Notes: generated by a model from the sequence alone, not told the origin. A stretch of DNA of 64,000 nucleotides from Paenibacillus sp. BJ-4 (GCF_020404765.1 NZ_JAIVEM010000122.1:1-64000), one strand, 5' to 3'; shown: positions 42,594 through 51,081, counted from the first letter of the stretch. Program-made: numbers and translations.

Positions 42594-42773
42594 ATGGACC
42601 ATAAATTTATTGAGGAACTGCGCGAAATCAGCAGAAATGACAAGCGGAGATCCGAATTTCTTATCAAGGGTATGAAGGAAACACTTCAGGAAAGAAAAGA
42701 AAAAAACTTTATTGAGAGATGGATTTGGCGACAAAAGAATAAGAAGCGTATCGCGCGGAGATTTAAGTCCTGA
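42594..42773 (+). CDS. Small basic protein under LexA-box control
   Basis: 59 residues, too short for most gene finders. ATG 42594 has the SD CGGAG eight bases upstream, and lies 46 bases after the -10 of the LexA-box promoter. The product begins MDHKFIEELREISRNDKRR and is strongly charged, with many Lys/Arg (RKEKNFIERWIWRQKNKKRI) and no membrane segment or signal peptide; it is predicted almost wholly helical. It has no LysM or TM part, so it is not YneA-like. Function is unknown; DNA- or RNA-binding, or inhibition of division or repair, would suit a small basic SOS protein, but this is speculation. Confidence 0.65.
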   Translation: MDHKFIEELREISRNDKRRSEFLIKGMKETLQERKEKNFIERWIWRQKNKKRIARRFKS

Positions 42774-42818
42774 TAGATCTAACAACGGGACTTCTCAATA
42801 GCGGGAGGAGACAAAGTC

Positions 42819-42929
42819 ATGATTGAGCAGCTAATCCCTATGTTGTATGCATATTTAAGAAGATATGCTGTCAATTCAATCAAAAGAGGACCCGCAAAAC
42901 CATCTTTGTGGTCGGGCCCCCTCTTCTAA
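42819..42929 (+). CDS. Possible 36-residue peptide
   Basis: ATG 42819 has a strong SD (GGGAGGAG) and lies 45 bases after the LexA-controlled gene, in the same direction. The product begins MIEQLIPMLYAYLRRYAVNS. Its 3' third lies in the hairpin at 42880-42926, the terminator of the convergent MFS gene, which weakens the case. It might be a truncated gene overrun by that terminator. Confidence 0.35.
   Translation: MIEQLIPMLYAYLRRYAVNSIKRGPAKPSLWSGPLF
42880..42926 (-). terminator. Terminator of the arsR/MFS unit (possibly bidirectional)
   Basis: On the minus strand AAGAGG and CCCG arms (42925-42915) pair with CGGG and CCTCTT (42894-42884), with an inner ACCA/TGGT pair, followed by TTGATTG. It lies 20 bases after the MFS stop. 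Confidence 0.75.
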
Positions 42930-42945
42930 GCTATTCTATAAATCT

Positions 42946-44118
42946 TTATTCCGTAACACCCAATTCCGCTTGAACTGAGGATCTTCGTGAAAGTAAATAC
43001 ACAGCTACAATGGCGATAGCGACACCGGCTGCTCCAAACCAAGTGATGGAAACCAGCGATACCTGACTTATAACGACGCCACCAATCCCAGCTCCGGCCG
43101 CCATTGCAAGCTGCATTGTAGACTGGTTGAGACTCAGCATTACACCGGAAGACTCAGGCACAAGAGTGACCAGATTATATTGTTGAGTAGGTCCAGTCGT
43201 CCAGGCTGCGAACGACCACAGAATCAGTAAAGCAAACACTGCGCTTAGAGTGTGTGCCGCAAAAGGAAGTAAAAGTAAGGAAATTACGTGCAGCATCATG
43301 CCTCCAAATAATGTAAAGGAAACTCCCTTCCTATCTGCGCTGTACCCACCGATTTTTGACCCAATCAGACTGGCGATCCCGAAGGCAAGTAATACTGAAC
43401 TTAGCATATCCTCCCCTACACCCGATACATTCAGCAAATAGGGTGAAATGTAAGTATACACAAGTGAATAACCGCCTAGCCAAAAAAAGGTGATGGCCAA
43501 TCCCAAAGCGACCTCAGGCTTTTTCAGAAGAGCAAATTGCTGTAGCAAAGGAACAGGCTGATCTCCTTTTAAGCGTGGAATCGTCATGGCAATAACAATC
43601 AGGGCCACAATCCCTGTCAAAGCGATGCCAAGAAATACCGTTTTCCAGCCATATGCAGAGGATATCATTCTTCCAACCGGAATTCCAATAATCAGCGAGG
43701 CCGTAAAACCCATAGTGACTGTAGCAATAGAACTAGCCTGCTTGCCGGCTGGAGCGATTTTCGCTGCGATACTTAGGGCCGTAACCACGACCATTCCCGC
43801 TCCAAGTGCCATAAGAATACGTGCGGCAATAAACATCCTAAAACCCGGCAAAACAAAGGACAGGACATTGGCAACTGCAAATAATCCGAGTGAGTACAGG
43901 AGCAACTTGCGTCTGTCCCATTTAGCGGTTATTGCCATCAGGATCGGCGTGCCAATCGCATAGGCCAGAGAAAAAACGGTAATCAACTGACCTGCAGCAG
44001 ACACAGTAATTCCCATCGTTATCGCAATCTGATCCAAAATTCCCGAGATAATATATTCGGATGTACCTACCAAAAAACTGACAATTGCCAAGATATATAC
44101 TTTCCACGTGCTCTGCAT
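42946..44118 (-). CDS. MFS transporter, drug/metabolite efflux (DHA1 type)
   Basis: 390 residues with 12 membrane segments. The loop 2-3 motif TAKWDRRKLLLYSLGLFA and the antiporter motif C in TM5 (GFTASLIIGIPVGRMISSAYG) point to a proton-driven exporter of the AraJ/YdhP-like DHA1 group. It starts 70 bases after the ArsR-family gene and is probably controlled by it. The substrate cannot be inferred. The SD before ATG 44118 is weak. Confidence 0.88.
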   Translation of the reverse strand: MQSTWKVYILAIVSFLVGTSEYIISGILDQIAITMGITVSAAGQLITVFSLAYAIGTPILMAITAKWDRRKLLLYSLGLFAVANVLSFVLPGFRMFIAARILMALGAGMVVVTALSIAAKIAPAGKQASSIATVTMGFTASLIIGIPVGRMISSAYGWKTVFLGIALTGIVALIVIAMTIPRLKGDQPVPLLQQFALLKKPEVALGLAITFFWLGGYSLVYTYISPYLLNVSGVGEDMLSSVLLAFGIASLIGSKIGGYSADRKGVSFTLFGGMMLHVISLLLLPFAAHTLSAVFALLILWSFAAWTTGPTQQYNLVTLVPESSGVMLSLNQSTMQLAMAAGAGIGGVVISQVSLVSITWFGAAGVAIAIVAVYLLSRRSSVQAELGVTE

Positions 44119-44187
44119 TTCCAGGTAACGCCTCTTTTCTTTATTGTTTTTATATTTTTACAAATATCGAAATTAAGACTAAAAAAA

Positions 44188-44475
44188 TTATTTGATCAAG
44201 AACGGGGCATATTTCTCTGCTGCTTCAACATTCAAGCTGTAATAAATAAAAGTGCCCTCCTTCCGAAATGTCAGCAGCCCGGATTCTGCCATTTGCTTCA
44301 AGTGATGCGATAAAGTCGAAATAGCAACACTGTTCAGCTTTTCGCCAAGCTTAGAGCAGCATTGGTCACTTTCCTTTTTTAGCAAAAGTGCTATCTTAAG
44401 ACGAGTCGGTTCTCCAAGTGCTTTATATATTTTCACAGCTTGCTGCATCTCATTAGTATCTTTCACCCTGTTCAA
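44188..44475 (-). CDS. ArsR-family transcriptional regulator
   Basis: 95 residues forming a winged helix: ALGEPTRLKIALLL, the Cys pair QCCSKLGEKL, recognition helix VAISTLSHHLKQMAESGLLT and the wing FRKEGTFIYYSLN. The ELCVCDL metal motif of ArsR is altered to DQCCSKL, so metal sensing is possible but unproven. It precedes the MFS gene and has an inverted repeat (44498-44517) just upstream of its start, which suggests autorepression. Confidence 0.92.
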   Translation of the reverse strand: MNRVKDTNEMQQAVKIYKALGEPTRLKIALLLKKESDQCCSKLGEKLNSVAISTLSHHLKQMAESGLLTFRKEGTFIYYSLNVEAAEKYAPFLIK

Positions 44476-44497
44476 TCCCCTTCTGCTTTGAGGCTTA

Positions 44498-44517
44498 ATT
44501 TCGATGTTTGTCGAAAT
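44498..44517. promoter_or_regulatory. Probable ArsR-family operator
   Basis: ATTTCGA (44498-44504) and TCGAAAT (44511-44517) form a perfect 7-6-7 inverted repeat 23 bases upstream of the arsR-type ATG. A half-site TATCGAAAT recurs near 44165, just ahead of the MFS gene. Confidence 0.7.
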
Positions 44518-44793
44518 AAAATTATCATAAACATCTACAAAAGTAAACCACTTATTTTAAGGCCACAGCAAGTTTCCGATCATCTCATAACAAAATAATC
44601 CCCCACCCACAAGGGATGGAGGAAATAACGGTCTAAATTCAATCAATCCACGTGCCAACATTATCACAGAATATTCTAGCTCGCTAAACTTGTTTCAATG
44701 TATTTGTAGTGCTTCTCGTCATCAAGTAGCTTTGGATCGCGGGACTTGGCACCATGTTACATGCACACCAGATAATAACCATTGGACATGGCG

Positions 44794-45291
44794 TTAATTC
44801 GGGCTTGCTGTGGGTCTAACAACAATTTCGTTCACATCTACATCTGCAGGCTGCTCCATGGCATACAGAATGGAACGAGCAATGGCATCCGGGGAAATCG
44901 AAATACGACGATACTCTTTCATTCCCTGGCGTGCCTCTTCATCTGAAATGCTATCAGCAAGCTCGGATTCGGTTACTCCCGGTGATACCATCGTCACACG
45001 AATATCTCCGCCAACCTCCATACGCAATCCTTCAGAAATCGCCCGAACCGCATACTTCGTAGCGCAATATACAGCTGCCATTGGGGTTACGCTATACGCT
45101 CCAATGGAGGCAATATTGATAAACTGACAAAATCCTTGCTTTTTCATGATAGGAAGCCCTGCCGCGATCCCATGCAAAACACCCCGTATATTTACATCAA
45201 TCATGCGATCCCATTCCTCTACCTTCAGAGCTTCTAATTTTGAAAGAGGCATCACTCCCGCATTGTTCAAAATGACATCCACACGTCCAAG
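44794..45291 (-). pseudogene. 5'-truncated short-chain dehydrogenase
   Basis: About 165 codons of an SDR protein: ILNNAGVMPLSKLE (NNAG motif), VNIRGVLHGIAAGLP, the catalytic Ser in INIASIGAYS, YCATKYA (YxxxK) and VSPGVTESEL. The N-terminal cofactor-binding half (TGxxxGIG) is missing. Sense begins at LGRVDVILNNAG, right at 45291, where an AraC-type fragment begins on the other strand. An in-frame TAG lies immediately upstream. It is the remains of a full gene (usual length about 245) cut by a deletion. Confidence 0.85.
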
Positions 45292-45293
45292 CT

Positions 45294-45503
45294 ATGAGCC
45301 CATTGCAATTTCAAAAGCAATTACGCTTGCAAGAAGCCCGCCGCCTGTTGTTATCGGAATCAGCGGATGCGGCAGATGTCGGCTTTCAGGTAAGCTACGA
45401 GAGTCCCTCGCAATTTAGCCGTGAATATGCCCGATTGTTCGGCCTGCCTCCCATTCGTGATATCAAGCGCTTGCGCATGGATCAGGGGCAGCAAACGATT
45501 TGA
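45294..45503 (+). pseudogene. 5'-truncated AraC-family regulator
   Basis: 69 codons carrying only the second half of an AraC HTH: MSPLQFQKQLRLQEARRLLL, then DAADVGFQVSYESPSQFSRE and YARLFGLPP. The ligand domain and first HTH are absent. It begins within 3 bases of the truncated SDR on the opposite strand. The pair must once have been divergent or otherwise adjacent; a deletion removed the 5' ends of both. Confidence 0.85.
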
Positions 45504-45569
45504 AAAATGAGTGAGCGAATCCTTGTCTAGCTAAAGATTTTTGGTGATAACAGAAGGTTAAAAATATAG

Positions 45570-45603
45570 TAAAAAGCCGCTCCCTCTTATAGAGAAGCGG
45601 CTG
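45570..45603 (-). terminator. Terminator after the lipoprotein gene
   Basis: On the minus strand AGCCGCTT (45602-45595) pairs with AGCGGCT (45581-45575), with further CTCT/AGAG pairs near the loop, followed by TTTTACTATATTTTT. Confidence 0.88.
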
Positions 45604-45652
45604 TTATGGGAATTGCCTATGGAATTGGGTAGCTTCAACTATGCGATAAGGA

Positions 45653-46303
45653 TTAGTACGGATCATCCAGCTTTACAAGTATAGCCCGAATGACCTCCTT
45701 CTCCGCCTTGGTAAGCTGTTGTCCCGCCTGCCATTGTCGAATCTCTTTCTTAACTTCCTTTGGTTCTCTATAGCTGAGAGCATACCCAATGCTTCCTGTG
45801 CCATGTATACAAGTGGATTTGTCCGTCTTTGCCAAAGCTCGGGTCATCGCAGTCTTATCCCTTGTAAATAAATCTCCCATGATGGCAGCATAGCTTTCGC
45901 TTAAAGCTCCATCCAAGCCAGCAGAAGCCTGAATCAGGTTCGGAAAGCTTTCCGATGGAATAAAGGCTCGCTGCCTATACAGATATTCAATGACCTCCAA
46001 ACTTTGCTTTCCGCTAATCTTGTTAAACGTGTCCCACTGGATGCCTGCCAAATGATCTGTTATATAGCGAACTTTTTCTTCATCACTGAGGGATGAATCC
46101 TTGTAAAAGGACAGCATCCGTTCCTCCTGACTTTGCCGAATTGACTGTGTATGGGATGCATTTTGCATTGGCTTTCCGGTACTTGTTCCAGACGGAACCG
46201 TAGTGTCAGGATACTGTCCCACCGGTTTGGAACCACATCCTACAATTACGGACAGCAATAGTAAAGTACAAGCTACAGATACGAACATGCTACCTTTTGA
46301 CAC
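45653..46303 (-). CDS. Uncharacterised lipoprotein
   Basis: 216 residues from GTG 46303, which has the SD CAGGAG; the longer frame to 46327 has none. The signal peptide ends in a lipobox VIVGC near residue 23. The mature domain is helical: SLSDEEKVRYITDHLAGIQW and HGTGSIGYALSYREPKEVKK. It has no known enzymatic motif. It lies directly downstream of the lacI-type gene on the same strand, 43 bases apart, but no link in function is evident. Confidence 0.75.
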   Translation of the reverse strand: MSKGSMFVSVACTLLLLSVIVGCGSKPVGQYPDTTVPSGTSTGKPMQNASHTQSIRQSQEERMLSFYKDSSLSDEEKVRYITDHLAGIQWDTFNKISGKQSLEVIEYLYRQRAFIPSESFPNLIQASAGLDGALSESYAAIMGDLFTRDKTAMTRALAKTDKSTCIHGTGSIGYALSYREPKEVKKEIRQWQAGQQLTKAEKEVIRAILVKLDDPY

Positions 46304-46346
46304 AAGTTCACTCTCCTGTCCCAACAAACAATGGTATTACGAAGTG

Positions 46347-47393
46347 CTATACTTCTACTCCATCACGTCCCACCGGAGGCTTACGGATCACAGAGACGCT
46401 TGATTCCCTGACGATCAGGCGGGGCTCGAATTGCACACGCTCATAATCACCTGGTGTCTGCTCTTGAATCCGCTTGAGCAGCAGCTCCGTAGCCAATCGT
46501 GCCACCTCTTCCCCCATAATGGAAACAGAGCTGATTTGTGGCGTCGTTACTGTTGCCCACAAATTGTTATCAATGCCGACTACAGCGACCTCATCCGGCA
46601 CTTTGACACCCAAATCCTTAAAACGATTGACAATTCCAATCGCCACCATATCGTTAACCGCATAGATAGCATCCGGCATAAGCTTCAAGCTATAAAAATA
46701 ATCGGCTGCACGCAGCCCTGTCTCAAAGGAAAAATCATCGCCAAAATACACGAGTGAAGGGTCCACATGCTGGAGAGACTGCTCATAAGCGAAGTATCTT
46801 TCCTCGATTTTGTCCTTTGCAGCACCTGCGTACGCGATTCTCGTTCTCCCGATTTTAAGCAAATGCTCCATCACAAGCCGTCCCTCTTGCCGGGCTAGAC
46901 TGACGATATCCGCTTTGACATTTTCGCCTAGCTTCTTGCCATAATTAATAATGGATACGGGAACGCTGGCCTTGTTGATCAGATCCACCAGCATTTTGGG
47001 GTATGCCAGCGGCATTATAATAAGCCCGTCCACATGCAGCTTCTTAACCTCCCGAACCGTTTCAAGCTCCATTCTGGCATTGCCGGCGGTATTAATCTGC
47101 ACGACACGGTAACCGTGCTGCTTCGCAGCCTGCTCCACGGACCAAGCGATCTCAGGAATGATCGCGTTACGAATATCCGGCACGGCCAGCGCGATTTGGC
47201 GTGTCTGACGTACCTTCAAACTCTGTGCGGAGGTATTGGGTGTAAACCCCATTTCTTCAATCACCTGCAAAATCAATGCTTTCGTCCTCGGGCTGATGCC
47301 CTCACTATCGTTAATAGCTCTGGAAACAGTCGCAATACCTACCCCTGCCCGCTTGGCTACATCCTCTATGGTTACTTTTTTTTGATCTGTCAC
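46347..47393 (-). CDS. LacI/GalR-family transcriptional regulator
   Basis: 348 residues from GTG 47393 (SD AAAGGA, eight bases). The N-terminal HTH reads VTIEDVAKRAGVGIATVSRA with hinge helix VRQTRQIAL; the periplasmic-binding-like core follows (DGLIIMPLAYPKM, YAVNDMVAIGIVNRFKDLG). It is divergent from bdhA. The palindrome GGAAACGTTTCC in the bdhA promoter has the central CG and symmetry expected for LacI-family operators, so bdhA is the likely target. The effector is unknown. Confidence 0.9.
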   Translation of the reverse strand: MTDQKKVTIEDVAKRAGVGIATVSRAINDSEGISPRTKALILQVIEEMGFTPNTSAQSLKVRQTRQIALAVPDIRNAIIPEIAWSVEQAAKQHGYRVVQINTAGNARMELETVREVKKLHVDGLIIMPLAYPKMLVDLINKASVPVSIINYGKKLGENVKADIVSLARQEGRLVMEHLLKIGRTRIAYAGAAKDKIEERYFAYEQSLQHVDPSLVYFGDDFSFETGLRAADYFYSLKLMPDAIYAVNDMVAIGIVNRFKDLGVKVPDEVAVVGIDNNLWATVTTPQISSVSIMGEEVARLATELLLKRIQEQTPGDYERVQFEPRLIVRESSVSVIRKPPVGRDGVEV

Positions 47394-47453
47394 GCCCAAA
47401 ATCCTTTCAAGAACGGAATCGTTTTCTGACTATCCAAAATCAAGTCTCAATAT

Positions 47454-47466
47454 TGGTATTATACCA
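47454..47466 (-). promoter_or_regulatory. Palindrome over the lacI-type gene -10
   Basis: TGGTATTATACCA is a perfect palindrome around one base. On the minus strand it contains an extended -10 (TGGTATAAT). Its sequence differs from the bdhA operator, so a different regulator or only a promoter may be involved. Confidence 0.5.
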
Positions 47467-47629
47467 TAGAATAAGTATCTAAAAATGAAAGTCGTTTTGT
47501 TCGTATCACTACTTCATCTGAAAAATCTCCTTAAATCTCTTGTCTCAAGACCGATGAGCCAAATATAGCGCCACAGTCACAAGTGATTATATTCACAAAA
47601 AAATCAAGTGCTTTTTGTATGAATTTGGT

Positions 47630-47677
47630 TTGACAATGTGTAAAAATTGTGACATATTATCTTTCGGAAACGTTTCC
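47630..47677 (+). promoter_or_regulatory. bdhA promoter with LacI-type operator
   Basis: -35 TTGACA (47630-47635), 17 bp, -10 CATATT (47653-47658). The 12-bp perfect palindrome GGAAACGTTTCC (47666-47677) sits at the expected transcription start, where bound repressor would block initiation. Confidence 0.8.
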
Positions 47678-47735
47678 TTTTTCATTCGCTTTTATAGCAG
47701 TACATGATTATATATTCGTCAAGGAGATGACAGAT

Positions 47736-48788
47736 ATGAAAGCATTGAGATGGCATGGAGTAAAAGACTTACGTTTGGAAAACATTGAGCAGCCCGCTGC
47801 TCTGGCAGGAAAAGTAAAAATCAAAGTAGAATGGTGTGGCATTTGTGGAAGTGATCTTCATGAATATGTAGCAGGACCGATCTTCATTCCCCAAGACGCC
47901 CAACATCCATTGACTGGAGAAAAAGCGCCAATCGTGATGGGACATGAATTCTCTGGACAAGTGGTCGAAATCGGTGAAGGTGTAACCAAGATTCAGGTTG
48001 GCGACCGTGTGGTTGTAGAACCGGTTTTTGCATGTGGGGAATGTGATGCATGTAAACAAGGCAAATATAATCTTTGCGATAAAATGGGCTTCCTCGGTCT
48101 GGCAGGCGGCGGCGGTGGATTTTCTGAATATGTCGCAGCTGACGAGCACATGGTTCACAAAATTCCGGAAAGCGTATCTTTCGAGCAGGGCGCTTTGGTA
48201 GAACCTTCAGCCGTTGCTTTGTATGCTGTTCGTCAAAGCCAGCTGAAAGTCGGCGACAAGGCCGTCGTATTTGGCGCCGGTCCTATCGGATTGCTGGTTA
48301 TTGAAGCATTGAAAGCTTCAGGTGCATCTGAGATTTATGCAGTAGAGCTTTCCGAGGAACGTAAGGCTAAAGCTGAAGAGCTGGGGGCTATCGTGCTTGA
48401 TCCTAAAACTTATGATGTTGTGCAAGAGCTGCACAAACGGACTAACGGCGGCGTAGATGTAGCCTATGAAGTCACTGGAGTGCCTCCTGTGCTGACTCAA
48501 GCGATCGAATCTACTAAAATCAGCGGACAAATCATGATCGTCAGCATTTTTGAAAAAGAAGCTCCGATTAAACCAAACAATATCGTCATGAAGGAACGCA
48601 ATCTGACCGGCATTATCGGCTACCGTGATGTATTCCCGGCTGTTATCAGCCTGATGGAAAAAGGTTATTTTCCTGCAGACAAGCTGGTTACCAAACGTAT
48701 TAAGCTCGAAGAAGTGATTGAGCAAGGCTTTGAAGGTCTCCTGAAAGAAAAAAATCAGGTTAAAATCCTGGTATCTCCGCAATCCTAA
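47736..48788 (+). CDS. bdhA: (R,R)-butanediol dehydrogenase, zinc-dependent
   Basis: 350 residues from ATG 47736 (SD AAGGAG). Medium-chain dehydrogenase: catalytic zinc ligands in CGICGSDLHEY and GHEFSG; structural-zinc lobe CGECDACKQGKYNLC; NAD-binding VFGAGPIGLLVIEALK. The close look to Bacillus/Paenibacillus BdhA suggests reduction of acetoin/diacetyl to (R,R)-2,3-butanediol, a main fermentation product of P. polymyxa. L-iditol or threonine dehydrogenases are alternatives in this family. Divergent from a LacI-type regulator. Confidence 0.9.
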   Translation: MKALRWHGVKDLRLENIEQPAALAGKVKIKVEWCGICGSDLHEYVAGPIFIPQDAQHPLTGEKAPIVMGHEFSGQVVEIGEGVTKIQVGDRVVVEPVFACGECDACKQGKYNLCDKMGFLGLAGGGGGFSEYVAADEHMVHKIPESVSFEQGALVEPSAVALYAVRQSQLKVGDKAVVFGAGPIGLLVIEALKASGASEIYAVELSEERKAKAEELGAIVLDPKTYDVVQELHKRTNGGVDVAYEVTGVPPVLTQAIESTKISGQIMIVSIFEKEAPIKPNNIVMKERNLTGIIGYRDVFPAVISLMEKGYFPADKLVTKRIKLEEVIEQGFEGLLKEKNQVKILVSPQS

Positions 48789-48803
48789 TATAGAAGCAAA
48801 TTC

Positions 48804-48834
48804 AGATGTCTGCCCCTATGCAGACATCTTTTTT
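48804..48834 (+). terminator. Terminator after bdhA
   Basis: AGATGTCTGC (48804-48813) pairs with GCAGACATCT (48820-48829), followed by TTTTTATC. Confidence 0.92.
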
Positions 48835-48838
48835 ATCA

Positions 48839-48893
48839 AAAAGCGCTCCCTTCCTGCGGCATGCGACCGTCAAGATGAGAAGCGCTTTTTTTG
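48839..48893 (-). terminator. Terminator of the AraC-lipoprotein gene
   Basis: On the minus strand AAAAAGCGCTTCTC pairs with GAGCGCTTTTT arms (48893-48880 and 48850-48839), a stem of about ten pairs with a long loop, ending in TTTTTGATAAAAAA. Confidence 0.7.
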
Positions 48894-48906
48894 ATTACAC
48901 TCCAAT

Positions 48907-50901
48907 TTATTGATTTACATTTTTCAGAACATCATCAATCATTTGGCTGTTTGCGATTGTACCTGTGTACAACCAGCTGGAATCCTTGCCAAAATCGTAT
49001 ACGTGGCCTTCTTTAACAGCCGGAATTCCTGCCCAGACTGGATCTTTAATAATATCATTTTTGCTCACATTTTTGCTGTTCACGATAAAGATATAATCCG
49101 CGTCCAGCTCAGCCAGTTTTTCCAGGGATAAGTTGCTCCAGTTCGCCTTGGCCGTTTTGGAAATCTCCTGTACGACCTGTGGAATCTTGAATCCCAAGTC
49201 CTTATACAATACATCACCGCTGGATAGATTCTGGTTCACCACATATACGTTTTTATCCGTTACCCACAATGCCGCAGCCGTTTTTTGTCCCACCGTCTGA
49301 CTCAGCTTGGCTTTTGCTTCTGCTGCTTTTTTGTCGTAGTTGCTCAATACCTGCTTCGCTTCACTGCTCTTATTCAGCACCTCACCCATGGTCAGCAGCT
49401 CTTGACGCCAATCATTATTCATATTACTGCCTACAACATAGGTCGGAGCAATTTTGGAGTATTGATTATATTTGTCGCCTTCCACCATGCTCGCACTGTC
49501 CATAATGATCAAGTCAGGCTTGAAGCTCAAAACCGCCTCAAACGGAAGATCTGAAGCGATGGCAGGAACATCCTTCAATTCTTTTTGCAGGTATCCTTGG
49601 ACCGAGTTTTTACCTACCGACCATTGAGCTACGGGTTTAACACCCAGTGCAACCAGATGATCCTCCAGATACGAAGCAATCACACGTTGAGGCTGAGCCG
49701 GAACCTTCACCTCATGCCCAAGTGCATCTTTCAGCACCCTTTCTTGTGCTGTCTGCTCCGCTGCTGTATTGTTGGTCCCTTGGCTAGTACCTTCCGTTGC
49801 CGCAGGACTGGATGTACCTGAGCAGGCGCTGAGCAGTAGGGTAAAACTAAGCAATAAAATAAATGCCATGGAATGCCTTGCGTTTCTATTCATTCGTAAA
49901 ATCCCTTCATCATAGTTTTGATAATGATTATTATCCTCAGTAACAGTATGCAGGGCGCCACTTATCGAATCAATGGAACATTCGGACATGCTTAATGGAT
50001 TATCCAGACGTGTATTTCTCACAAAAGCAGATGAATATAAGCTGTCCCGATAATGAACCGGAGATACACCGATATATTTTTTGAATGCCCGACTAAAGAA
50101 ATAGACATCCGGGTACCCCACACTCACAGCAATATCCTGTAAAGTGGCATCCGTCTTCCGTAAAAGCTCCTTCGCCTTGTCCATCCGCAGCTGGATCAAG
50201 TACATAATCGGGCTACAATTCGTTTGTTTTTTAAATAATCGGGTCAGGTGTCTAGGACTGCATTCCAATAATCCGGCCAAACGTTCCAGCGTTATGGACT
50301 CCGCATAATGAACCTGCATAAATCGAATCGCCTGTGTCACGACATCCCGCGTAGAACTTCGAGCCTTCGGTTCCTGCAATTGCCGCATACATTCATATGC
50401 AAAATCATAGAACCGACCCTGAGCCTGAATCTTGGATAGTGCCTCTTGATCCTGCCATGCGTGCTCCAGTAGTTGCAGCTTTTGATATAGTATAACCGGA
50501 TAGGGAGGTATGAAACCATGAGCTATCGAAGGATGATCATACATCGTATGTCCCGATAGTGAAGTCGCTTTATATAATATAAGGATATATTCTATCCCGG
50601 ATTGCGAGGGCTTCATATTCAGTTCATAGCCTTTGCTGCCATGCACTACATATCCTGAATGTGATGTATCCTTCCAATCACCAGCCAAGCGCACGCTACC
50701 CTGCAGTACAAAAACAAAAGCATGCGCTGGAAGACGATACGGTCGAAACAGCTCTACCGATTCCAGTCGAATGTGCCGGACATCCATGACACGGATCGAC
50801 GAATGGAGCCATACGGACAGAAGCTTGTTCAGCCCATCAGCTTCATGTCCCTTGCTCATCCCGGTGTGAGAATCTGTCTGCTTTTGCCGATCCTGCTTCA
50901 C
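48907..50901 (-). CDS. AraC-type regulator fused to a siderophore-binding lipoprotein
   Basis: 664 codons in one open frame. GTG 50901 has SD GGAGG. Residues 1-190 form a cupin-like sensor; 192-290 hold an AraC HTH pair (SITLERLAGLLECSPRHLTR and LQDIAVSVGYPDVYFFSRAF). At codon 337, MNRNARHSMAFILLLSFTLL opens a full lipoprotein signal with lipobox LLSAC, followed by a TroA-like iron-siderophore binding domain (LKDALGHEVKVPAQPQRVIA to the end, about 290 aa). The linker carries a promoter and Fur box (49920-49973) and an SD (AAGGGAT) before ATG 49893. So the second half (48907-49893, 328 aa) is probably also made alone as an exported protein. B. subtilis Btr is a known AraC-TroA fusion but without an inner lipobox. 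Whether the full fusion is made is open. Confidence 0.85.
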   Translation of the reverse strand: MKQDRQKQTDSHTGMSKGHEADGLNKLLSVWLHSSIRVMDVRHIRLESVELFRPYRLPAHAFVFVLQGSVRLAGDWKDTSHSGYVVHGSKGYELNMKPSQSGIEYILILYKATSLSGHTMYDHPSIAHGFIPPYPVILYQKLQLLEHAWQDQEALSKIQAQGRFYDFAYECMRQLQEPKARSSTRDVVTQAIRFMQVHYAESITLERLAGLLECSPRHLTRLFKKQTNCSPIMYLIQLRMDKAKELLRKTDATLQDIAVSVGYPDVYFFSRAFKKYIGVSPVHYRDSLYSSAFVRNTRLDNPLSMSECSIDSISGALHTVTEDNNHYQNYDEGILRMNRNARHSMAFILLLSFTLLLSACSGTSSPAATEGTSQGTNNTAAEQTAQERVLKDALGHEVKVPAQPQRVIASYLEDHLVALGVKPVAQWSVGKNSVQGYLQKELKDVPAIASDLPFEAVLSFKPDLIIMDSASMVEGDKYNQYSKIAPTYVVGSNMNNDWRQELLTMGEVLNKSSEAKQVLSNYDKKAAEAKAKLSQTVGQKTAAALWVTDKNVYVVNQNLSSGDVLYKDLGFKIPQVVQEISKTAKANWSNLSLEKLAELDADYIFIVNSKNVSKNDIIKDPVWAGIPAVKEGHVYDFGKDSSWLYTGTIANSQMIDDVLKNVNQ
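49920..49973 (-). promoter_or_regulatory. Internal promoter with Fur box
   Basis: On the minus strand -35 TTGATT (49973-49968), 17 bp, -10 CATACT (49950-49945), then GATAATAATCATTATC (49935-49920), close to the Fur consensus GATAATGATAATCATTATC. The box covers the expected transcription start. It lies inside the long frame, upstream of ATG 49893. Confidence 0.85.
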
Positions 50902-51081
50902 GTATCAAAGCCTCCGCTTCATAAATATCATACTTTTTTTCCAAACCAACCTCATTATATATCATCTTTTACTGTGTCTACCATGAGACAAATATTCCTG
51001 CGTGAAACAAGGCGAATATACCATTTCCATGGTACAATTTGTATAAATACAATATTTAAAATACATAGGAGGTTTGACAGC

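Noticed and set aside
42549..42785. 78-codon minus-strand frame
   Set aside because: Opposite the LexA-controlled small gene, which has promoter and SD; the minus frame has neither.
50722..51081. N-terminal extension of the TerD-VWA frame
   Set aside because: It overlaps the 5' end of the divergent AraC gene, lacks an SD, and the product before MSGSN is not TerD-like; ATG 51082 has AGGAGG.
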